Assembly (NCBI RefSeq): GCF_031179285.1
Contig: NZ_JAPSHY010000004.1
Coordinates: forward strand, 124,001-188,000
Source of the DNA: Microbacterium sp.
Lineage (GTDB): Bacteria; Actinomycetota; Actinomycetes; Actinomycetales; Microbacteriaceae
Direction: 5' to 3'
DNA length: 64,000 bases
Under the pieces are notes generated by a model. The model was not told where the DNA came from. It worked only from the letters and a program-made list of their open reading frames with translations, and searched no databases. Shown here piece after piece: positions 54,268 to 60,853 of this stretch. Both the position numbers and the translations under genes were made by a program. Within the stretch, counting starts at the first letter, position 1. Each line of letters starts with the position of its first letter.

Positions 54268-55119
54268 TCAGGACTCCTCGTGCGTCCTGGGATCACCGTC
54301 GAACAGCCGGCCATCGGGGCGGCCGAGCGCACTGATAGCGGCGACCTCGGCATCTTCAAGCTGCACGGACGCGGCAGCGAGGTTCGAGATCTGGTGCTCG
54401 AGGGATGCGGCCTTGGGAATGGCGACCGTGCCGCGCGCGACATGCCAGGCCAGCACCGCCTGGGCCGCGGTGATCCCGTGCGCTGCCGCGACCTCGACGA
54501 TCACCGGTTCCTCGAGCAGTTCCCGCCCTCGCCCGAGGGGGCTCCACGCCTCGGTGATGATGCCCCGGTCGCGGTGGTACGCGAGCTGGTCCTCCTGGGG
54601 GAAGTAGGGGTGCACTTCGATCTGATTCACGACCGGGCGCACGCCCGTCTCCCGCTCGACGCGCTCGAGGTGCTCCGGGAGGAAGTTGGAGACTCCGATC
54701 TGGCGCACGGTGCCGCGTGACCGCGCGTCGACCAGTGCACTCCACGCCTGCACGTACTCGTCCTGACTCGGATTCGGCCAGTGGATGAGGTGCAGATCGG
54801 TCGCGTCCAGACCCAGCCGGAAGCGGCTCTCTTCGATGCTCGTCCGAGCACGCTCGGTGCGGTGATGGCGTCCGGGGAGCTTCGTGGTCACGATGATCTG
54901 TGCGCGATCGACGTCCGCGTCGGCGACCCCGCGCCCGACGGAACCCTCGTTCTCGTAGTTGAAGGCAGAATCGACCAGTCGATAGCCGGCGCCGAGCGCG
55001 GTGGTGACGGCCGCAGCGCCGGCCTCGCCGTTGAGACCGTACGTACCGAGCCCGATCGCGGGCAGGGCGAAGCCGTTGTGCGCGGTGAACAGGGGGACGG
55101 TGACGGACGGGGTGCTCAC
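54268..55119 (-). CDS. Aldo/keto reductase
   Basis: A 283-aa NADPH-dependent reductase of the AKR superfamily. The catalytic tetrad is visible: Asp and Tyr in LVDSAFNYENE near residue 50, Lys in TTKLPG near residue 78, His in IHWPNP near residue 113. It resembles the AKR5 group (2,5-diketo-gluconate reductase-like); the real substrate is unknown. GTG at 55119 follows AAGGAG. It ends 7 nt from the convergent epimerase stop. Confidence 0.92.
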   Translation of the reverse strand: MSTPSVTVPLFTAHNGFALPAIGLGTYGLNGEAGAAAVTTALGAGYRLVDSAFNYENEGSVGRGVADADVDRAQIIVTTKLPGRHHRTERARTSIEESRFRLGLDATDLHLIHWPNPSQDEYVQAWSALVDARSRGTVRQIGVSNFLPEHLERVERETGVRPVVNQIEVHPYFPQEDQLAYHRDRGIITEAWSPLGRGRELLEEPVIVEVAAAHGITAAQAVLAWHVARGTVAIPKAASLEHQISNLAAASVQLEDAEVAAISALGRPDGRLFDGDPRTHEES

Positions 55120-55161
55120 GGTGCTCCTTCGAGTCGGTTGCCTCCAGCGTACGCTGGAGCG

Positions 55162-55587
55162 ATGGTCTCAGCAGGTGCCGGCGCTCTCCGAGACGCGCCA
55201 TGTCCGTGCTTCTCCGGAGACCGTTTCGACAGGTGCTGCGGGCCTGTCGTCGACGGCACGGCCGCACCTACCGCGGAGCGGCTGATGCGATCCCGCTACA
55301 CCGCATTCGCCCTCGGCCGGGCCGACCACCTGCTCGCCAGCTGGCATCCGTCCACGCGGCCGCACTCGATCGAACTCGAGGACGACGTCGAGTGGCGCCG
55401 GCTCGTCATCGTGGACACAGAGCGCGGCGGGCCGTTCGATCGAGACGGCGTTGTCGAGTTCGAGGCGCACTGGCGCGCCACCGACGCACGCGGAATGCTG
55501 CGCGAGCGGAGCCGCTTCGTGCGTGAGGATCGTCGTTGGCTGTACGTCGACGGGGATGTCGCCCCAGCGGCTAAGTTGGGAATGTGA
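55162..55587 (+). CDS. YchJ-family SEC-C/UPF0225 protein
   Basis: A 141-aa protein with the Cys cluster CPCFSGDRFDRCCG (Cys14, 16, 25, 26), a SEC-C-like zinc site, then the YchJ signature LMRSRYTAFALGRADHLLASW and FEAHWRATDARG. The function is unknown. A TACGCT -10 (55150-55155) lies 6 nt before the ATG, a leaderless layout. It overlaps the next gene by 4 nt (GTGA). Confidence 0.88.
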   Translation: MVSAGAGALRDAPCPCFSGDRFDRCCGPVVDGTAAPTAERLMRSRYTAFALGRADHLLASWHPSTRPHSIELEDDVEWRRLVIVDTERGGPFDRDGVVEFEAHWRATDARGMLRERSRFVREDRRWLYVDGDVAPAAKLGM

Positions 55588-56315
55588 ACGCCAGCCCCGA
55601 AAACCAGCGCACCCTGCTCGACGTCGCCGACCTCGATCGGCGCATCGCGCAGGCCGAGCGTGCGCGCACGCAACCGGCGCAGGCCGCGAGGATCAGTGAG
55701 CTCTCGGCGCTCCGCCAGCAGCAGCTGCGCGAACTCACCGCGCTGACCGGAGCGCGCGACGACGCACGCACCGAGCTCACGCGATTGGAGTCCGACGTCA
55801 CGGTCGCCGAGCAGCGTCGGGCGCGCGACGCGGAACGCCTCGCCGCCTCGGCGAACTCGAAGGAGGCGCAGGCGCTCGAGCACGAACTCGCCAGCCTCGC
55901 CAAGCGCCTCAGTGATCTCGAGGATGCCGAGCTCGATGTGATGGGCCGACTCGAGGATGCCGAGGCCGCCGTCGCCGCGCAGCAGGCGCTCATCGACGCG
56001 ACGACCGCAGAGGGCACCGCGATCACCGTGCAGGCGAAGGCGGACATGGCAGCGGCGACCGACCTCGTAGCGCAACTCGGGCGTGACCGTGCGGCCATCG
56101 TCGGTTCTCTCCCGGCTGACCTCGTCGCCGAATATGAGCGACGCGCCGCAAAGAACTCCGGCGCGGCGCTGCTGACGCGAGCGACCTGCGAGGGGTGCCG
56201 CATGATGCTCTCGGGCACCGACCTCAATGACATCCGGCGTGCCGCACCGGAGGCGGTCGTCTCGTGCCCCGAGTGCGGTTGCATCCTCGTCCGCACGGAG
56301 GAGTCCGGCCTGTGA
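55584..56315 (+). CDS. Coiled-coil zinc-ribbon protein (C4 type)
   Basis: A 243-aa protein. Residues about 10-180 form a long Ala/Glu/Arg-rich coiled coil, and the end has CEGCRMML and CPECGC, a four-cysteine zinc ribbon. This is the actinobacterial DUF164-like family often found by RNase H or polymerase genes; it probably binds nucleic acid or proteins, but the role is not established. It is coupled to the YchJ gene by GTGA. Confidence 0.88.
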   Translation: MNASPENQRTLLDVADLDRRIAQAERARTQPAQAARISELSALRQQQLRELTALTGARDDARTELTRLESDVTVAEQRRARDAERLAASANSKEAQALEHELASLAKRLSDLEDAELDVMGRLEDAEAAVAAQQALIDATTAEGTAITVQAKADMAAATDLVAQLGRDRAAIVGSLPADLVAEYERRAAKNSGAALLTRATCEGCRMMLSGTDLNDIRRAAPEAVVSCPECGCILVRTEESGL

Positions 56316-56339
56316 TCGCGCTCCGAAGCGCATGAGTCG

Positions 56340-58037
56340 GTGACATCACCGCCCGGGCCGCGCGAGGAACGCCGCATCGCTCTCGTCGAGAGCGGACCCG
56401 GCAGGTTCACGGCGATCGACGTCGACGAGGCGGGGCGCGAGCGACAGTGGGTGACGGTGGAGCGGTCCGTGCTCGCCGAGTGGGTCCGCGACGCGGAGCG
56501 GGACAATCCGCGTTGGATCATCCGCAGCGCCAGGGAGATCTACCCCGGACTTCTGTCTGCCGGCGCTCGGATGACCCGCACGCACGACCTCATGCTGAGC
56601 CACGCGATCCTTCGCGACACCGCCGCCGTGCCGCATCCGCTTCCCCCTTCCTCCGATTGGACCTCTCGGGAGCCGATCGCCGAGGCGCCGGCCCTCTTCG
56701 ACGTCGTGGAGCGAGCCGCAGCGGACCCTGTCGCAGAAGTCCTCGATCAGTACAGGGCGCAGCGTCAGGTCATCGGTGCTGCCGCCGACGGGCGCCTCGG
56801 GTTGCTGTGCGCCGCGGAGTCGGCCGGCGGCCTCGTAGCGGAAGAGCTGCGCGCGGCAGGCCTGCCGTGGGACGTGGCGACGCACGAGGCGATCCTCACC
56901 GAGACGCTCGGCACGCGTCCGATCGCGGGTGGTCTGCCGAGCCGCATGGTGGAGCTCGGCGATCGCGTGCGCGAGCTGCTGGGCGATCCCCAGCTGCACC
57001 TCGACAGTCAGCCGCGGCTGCTGCGCGCGCTTCATCGCGTGGGAGTGCATGCCGAATCGACAGGGCGGTGGGAGCTCGCCAAATACGAGCATCCGGTGAT
57101 CGAGCCGTTGCTGGCCTACAAGAAGCTCTCCCGGCTGCTCAGCGCCAACGGGTGGTCGTGGCTGGCGGAGTGGGTGCACGAGAACCGCTTCCGCCCCGTA
57201 TACATCACCGGTGGTGTCGTCACCGGGCGGTGGGCGTCCTCCGGCGGCGGTGCTCTGCAGGTGCCGCGGAGCCTCCGGCCGGCCGTGCGCGCCGACGCCG
57301 GCTGGACGCTGGTGGTCGCCGACGTCGCGCAGCTGGAACCCCGGATGCTGGCGGCGATGGCGCGCGATGAGGCGATGGCGACGGCCGCACGCGGCGCCGA
57401 CCTGTATGCCGGAGTCGTCGAGTCCGGCGCGGTGAGCACGCGCGAGGAAGCGAAGTACGCCGTACTCGGTGCGATGTACGGTGCGACGACCGGCGACAGC
57501 GGTCGCCTGGTGCCGAGGCTGCGCAAGGTGTATCCGCGGGCGATGGGTCTCGTCGACGACGCGGCTCGCATCGGCGAGGACGGCGGGATCGTCTCCACGT
57601 GGCTCGGGCGTTCATCGCCGCGGCCATCGGATGAGTGGAACTCGGTGCAGTCTCAGGCCACGGCCGCCGATGCCGACGCTGCGGAGGTGGCCCTCGCTCG
57701 CCGCCGAGCGCGGGACTGGGGACGCTTCACCCGCAATTTCGTGGTGCAGGGAACCGCCGCCGAATGGTCGCTGATCTGGCTCGCCGAGATCAGGCACCGC
57801 CTGCGGCAGCTTCCGCAGGCCCTGACGCCGGCACCGGCATCCGGCCCGTTCGCGCGCGAGGCGCACCTGGCCTTCTTCCTGCACGACGAGGTGATCCTGC
57901 ACGTGCCCGAAGAGTGCGCGGATGCCGCGGCCGACGCCGTCCGAGACGCAGCCGCAGTCGCCACCCGGCGCCTGTTCGGCTCGTTCCCCATCGATGTGCC
58001 GCTGGACCTGCGGATCGCGCTCACCGCCGCGAAGTAG
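56340..58037 (+). CDS. PolA-like DNA polymerase with degenerate exonuclease region
   Basis: A 565-aa family A polymerase often annotated as bifunctional 3'-5' exonuclease/DNA polymerase in actinobacteria. Polymerase motif A is VVADVAQLEPRMLA near residue 326, motif B is in KYAVLGAMYGATTG near residue 370, and motif C is FFLHDEVILHVP near residue 515, with the catalytic aspartates present. The N-terminal 170 residues lack the DxE motif of a proofreading exonuclease, so that activity is doubtful. There is no 5' nuclease domain. It lies just before rnpB. Confidence 0.85.
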   Translation: MTSPPGPREERRIALVESGPGRFTAIDVDEAGRERQWVTVERSVLAEWVRDAERDNPRWIIRSAREIYPGLLSAGARMTRTHDLMLSHAILRDTAAVPHPLPPSSDWTSREPIAEAPALFDVVERAAADPVAEVLDQYRAQRQVIGAAADGRLGLLCAAESAGGLVAEELRAAGLPWDVATHEAILTETLGTRPIAGGLPSRMVELGDRVRELLGDPQLHLDSQPRLLRALHRVGVHAESTGRWELAKYEHPVIEPLLAYKKLSRLLSANGWSWLAEWVHENRFRPVYITGGVVTGRWASSGGGALQVPRSLRPAVRADAGWTLVVADVAQLEPRMLAAMARDEAMATAARGADLYAGVVESGAVSTREEAKYAVLGAMYGATTGDSGRLVPRLRKVYPRAMGLVDDAARIGEDGGIVSTWLGRSSPRPSDEWNSVQSQATAADADAAEVALARRRARDWGRFTRNFVVQGTAAEWSLIWLAEIRHRLRQLPQALTPAPASGPFAREAHLAFFLHDEVILHVPEECADAAADAVRDAAAVATRRLFGSFPIDVPLDLRIALTAAK

Positions 58038-58047
58038 GATGGGTCTC

Positions 58048-58413
58048 GCGAATGGGTCGACTGGACGGTCGCGTGGCGGGAGACCGCACCGAGGAACGTC
58101 CGGGCTCCACAGGGCAGGGCGGTGGGTAACACCCACCCGGAGTGATCCGCGAGAAAGTGCCACAGAGAGTAGACCGCCGGGCTCGTCCCGGTAAGGGTGA
58201 AAGGGTGGTGTAAGAGACCACCGGGGGTCGTGGTGACACGGCCCGCCAGGTAAACCTCGCCCGGAGCAAGGTCAGACAGAGGATGTTGACGCGGCCCGCC
58301 GAGTCCTCGGGTAGACCGCTGGAGCGGCACGGCAACGTGTCGCCGAGAGAGATGGCCGTCGAAGGGGCGAAGAACCCCGGAACAGAACCCGGCGTACAGG
58401 TCGGCCCATTCGC
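58048..58413 (+). ncRNA. rnpB: RNase P RNA, class A
   Basis: Catalytic RNA of RNase P, which matures tRNA 5' ends. The 5' end GCGAATGGGTCGAC pairs with GTCGGCCCATTCGC at the 3' end (helix P1). Universally conserved segments are present: GAGGAACGTCCGGGCTCC near 58092, GAGAAAGTGCCACAGAGA near 58151, and ACAGAACCCGGCGTACAG near 58382. The hallmark GGTGAAAGGGTG-type and GGTAAACC-type loops lie between. A strong terminator follows. Confidence 0.95.
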
Positions 58414-58422
58414 CCCGATGCG

Positions 58423-58461
58423 ACGAAGGCCCCGATGACTGCAGAGTCACGGGGCCTTCGT
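58423..58461. terminator. Bidirectional terminator between rnpB and ppgK
   Basis: ACGAAGGCCCCG (58423-58434) pairs with CGGGGCCTTCGT (58450-58461); an inner TGACT/AGTCA extends the stem. It serves rnpB on the plus strand and ppgK on the minus strand. Confidence 0.9.
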
Positions 58462-58476
58462 ACGTCAGGTTCGGGG

Positions 58477-59223
58477 TCAGTCGCCGGCCAGGGATGCCGC
58501 GCCGATGATGCCGGAGTTGTTCCGGTGGATCGCCGGGACGATCGGTGTCTTGAGCTCGAGCAGCGGAAGGAAGTCGCCGGCGTTCTTCGAGACACCGCCA
58601 CCCACGACGAACAGGTCGGGGCTGAAGAGGAACTCGATATGGGAGTAGAACGCCTGCAGGCGCTCGGCCCACTCCGCCCAGCTGAGGCCCTCACGCTCCC
58701 GGGCCGACGTCGCTGCCCACTGTTCGACCGACTCGTACGTGCCGAAGTGCAGGTGCCCCAGTTCGCTGTTGGGCATCAGCACGCCGTCGTAGAGGAACGC
58801 CGAGCCGATCCCGGTGCCCAGGGTGGTCAGCAGCGTCAGACCGCGGACGTCTCTGGCAGCGCCGTGTCTTGCCTCTGCCACGCCGGCGGCGTCGGCGTCG
58901 TTCACGAACACGATGTTGCGTTCGAGACCGTCGCGGAAGAAGCGCTCGGCGTCGAAGTCCAGCCATTCCTTCGAGACGTTCGCCGCGGAGAGCGTCTTTC
59001 CTCGCTTGACGATCGCGGGAAAGGCGACGCCGAGCGGGAGGGTCGAGTCGTGCACGTCGAGAGACTTCAGCACCGTCCGCACGGCCTCGAGGACGTCCTG
59101 AGGTGAAGCTCCCTTGGGGGTGGGAACACGCACCCGCTCGGACTCCATCGTGCCGTGCGTGAGGTCGACGATTCCCGCTTTGATTCCCGTGCCGCCGATG
59201 TCGACGCCGATCGCTTTTGCCAT
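58477..59223 (-). CDS. ppgK: Polyphosphate glucokinase
   Basis: ROK-family kinase of 248 aa that phosphorylates glucose with polyphosphate or ATP. It has GVDIGGTGIKAG at residues 6-17, VFVNDADAAGVAEARHGAA near residue 105, LTTLGTGIGSAF and the PNSELGHL zinc/substrate segment. Length and actinobacterial context fit PpgK. The ATG at 59223 is 7 nt after a TAAGCT -10 (59236-59231), a leaderless layout. It supplies glucose 6-phosphate to the pathway encoded earlier in the window. Confidence 0.93.
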   Translation of the reverse strand: MAKAIGVDIGGTGIKAGIVDLTHGTMESERVRVPTPKGASPQDVLEAVRTVLKSLDVHDSTLPLGVAFPAIVKRGKTLSAANVSKEWLDFDAERFFRDGLERNIVFVNDADAAGVAEARHGAARDVRGLTLLTTLGTGIGSAFLYDGVLMPNSELGHLHFGTYESVEQWAATSAREREGLSWAEWAERLQAFYSHIEFLFSPDLFVVGGGVSKNAGDFLPLLELKTPIVPAIHRNNSGIIGAASLAGD

Positions 59224-59291
59224 GGCCGATAGCTTAGCGACCGGCGGGAGCGCCATTAGGATCGATGACAGTTGCTGAGGAAGGGCGGACC

Positions 59292-59507
59292 ATGTCAGAC
59301 GGCGATGAGAAGTACTGGTACAACCTCGAGACCGGGACAGTCGAGTTCGGCAAGATCTCGCCGTCGGTCGACCGGGTCGGCCCGTTCGACACCGAGGCCG
59401 AGGCCACCCACGCCCCCGAGAAGCTCGCCGAGCGTTCGCGCGCCTGGGCGGAGGAGGAAGCCGCGGACGAACGCTGGGGTTCCGCCAAGGGCGCCGGCGA
59501 GGAGTGA
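59292..59507 (+). CDS. Small acidic SPOR-like protein upstream of glnA2
   Basis: A 71-aa acidic protein with YWYNLETGTVEFGKISPSVD and VGPFDTEAEA. Very short proteins with this pattern before glnA are common in Microbacteriaceae and are sometimes called SPOR-like. The ATG has GAGGAAGG upstream, and a TAGGAT -10 lies at 59255-59260. The stop is 2 nt before the glnA2 ATG, so the two are cotranscribed. The function is unknown. Confidence 0.75.
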   Translation: MSDGDEKYWYNLETGTVEFGKISPSVDRVGPFDTEAEATHAPEKLAERSRAWAEEEAADERWGSAKGAGEE

Positions 59508-59509
59508 GC

Positions 59510-60847
59510 ATGGACAAGCAGAGGGACTTCGTGCTCCGCACGATCGAGGAGCGCGGCGTGAAGTTCGTCCGCCTGTGGTTCACCGACGTCATCGGCACCC
59601 TCAAGTCGGTCGCGATCGCGCCTGCCGAGGTCGAGGGCGCCTTCGCCGAGGGCATCGGGTTCGACGGCTCGGCGATCGAGGGGCTGACGAGGACGTATGA
59701 GTCGGATCTGCTCGCGCAGCCCGACCCGACCACCTTCCAGACGCTGCCCTGGCGCGGTGAGATCGATCCGACGGCCCGCATGTTCTGCGACCTGACCACC
59801 CCGGACGGTCAGCCGGCGGTCGCCGATCCGCGCCACGTGCTCAAGCGCACGCTCGCGAAGGCGGCGGATGCCGGATTCACGTTCTACACTCATCCCGAGA
59901 TCGAGTTCTATCTGCTCAAGTCGTCCTCGTTCGGTCCGGAGGGCCCGATTCCGGTCGACTCGGCCGGATACTTCGACAACGTGCCGGGCGGCACCGCGCA
60001 CGACTTCCGCCGCCGATCGGTGCGCATGCTCGAGGACCTCGGCATCTCGGTCGAGTTCAGCCACCATGAGGGGGGACCGGGGCAGAACGAGATCGATCTG
60101 CGATACGCCGACGCGCTGACGACCGCGGACAACATCATGACCTTCCGAACGGTCATCAAAGAGGTCGCGATCGAGCAGGGCGTCTACGCGACGTTCATGC
60201 CGAAGCCGCTGAGCGATCAGCCCGGCAGCGGCATGCACACGCACATGTCGCTGTTCGAAGGCGACCAGAACGCCTTCTACGAGGAGGGCGCGAAGTACCA
60301 GCTCTCCAAGACCGGGCGCCACTTCATCGCAGGCCTGCTCCGCCACGCCAACGAGATCTCCGCCGTCACCAACCAGTTCGTCAACTCGTACAAGCGGCTG
60401 TGGGGAGGCGACGAGGCGCCGAGCTTCGTCACCTGGGGCCACTCGAACCGGTCGGCCCTCGTGCGGGTGCCGATGTACAAGCCGAACAAAAGCCAGTCGT
60501 CGCGCGTTGAGTACCGCGGTATCGACTCCGCCGCGAACCCCTACCTCGCGTATGCGCTCATGCTCGCGGCAGGGCTCAAGGGCATCGAAGAGGGCTATGA
60601 ACTCCCGCCGGAGGCCGAGAACAATGTCTGGTCGCTGAGCGACGCCGAGCGACGTGCCCTCGGTTACGCTTCGTTGCCGGCCAGCCTCGACCATGCGCTG
60701 GAGTACATGGAGGCATCGGAGCTGGTCGCCGAGACACTGGGCGAGCAGGTCTTCAACTACGTGCTCCTCAACAAGCGCAAGGAGTGGGAGGCGTACCGCG
60801 GACAGGTGACGCCGTTCGAGCTGAAGAGCAACCTCGAGCTGCTCTGA
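59510..60847 (+). CDS. glnA2: Glutamine synthetase, type I-alpha (GlnA2-like)
   Basis: Makes glutamine from glutamate, ammonia and ATP. The 445-aa protein has GFDGSAIEG near residue 53, EFSHHEGGPGQNEIDLRY near residue 183, KPLSDQPGSGMHTHMS near residue 228 and NRSALVRVP near residue 322. The adenylylation-loop Tyr of the I-beta enzymes (NLYDLP) is replaced: the sequence reads ENNVWSLSDAE. It should therefore not be adenylylated by the GlnE encoded 6 nt downstream. The start is ATG at 59510. Confidence 0.93.
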   Translation: MDKQRDFVLRTIEERGVKFVRLWFTDVIGTLKSVAIAPAEVEGAFAEGIGFDGSAIEGLTRTYESDLLAQPDPTTFQTLPWRGEIDPTARMFCDLTTPDGQPAVADPRHVLKRTLAKAADAGFTFYTHPEIEFYLLKSSSFGPEGPIPVDSAGYFDNVPGGTAHDFRRRSVRMLEDLGISVEFSHHEGGPGQNEIDLRYADALTTADNIMTFRTVIKEVAIEQGVYATFMPKPLSDQPGSGMHTHMSLFEGDQNAFYEEGAKYQLSKTGRHFIAGLLRHANEISAVTNQFVNSYKRLWGGDEAPSFVTWGHSNRSALVRVPMYKPNKSQSSRVEYRGIDSAANPYLAYALMLAAGLKGIEEGYELPPEAENNVWSLSDAERRALGYASLPASLDHALEYMEASELVAETLGEQVFNYVLLNKRKEWEAYRGQVTPFELKSNLELL

Positions 60848-60853
60848 GGCGCC

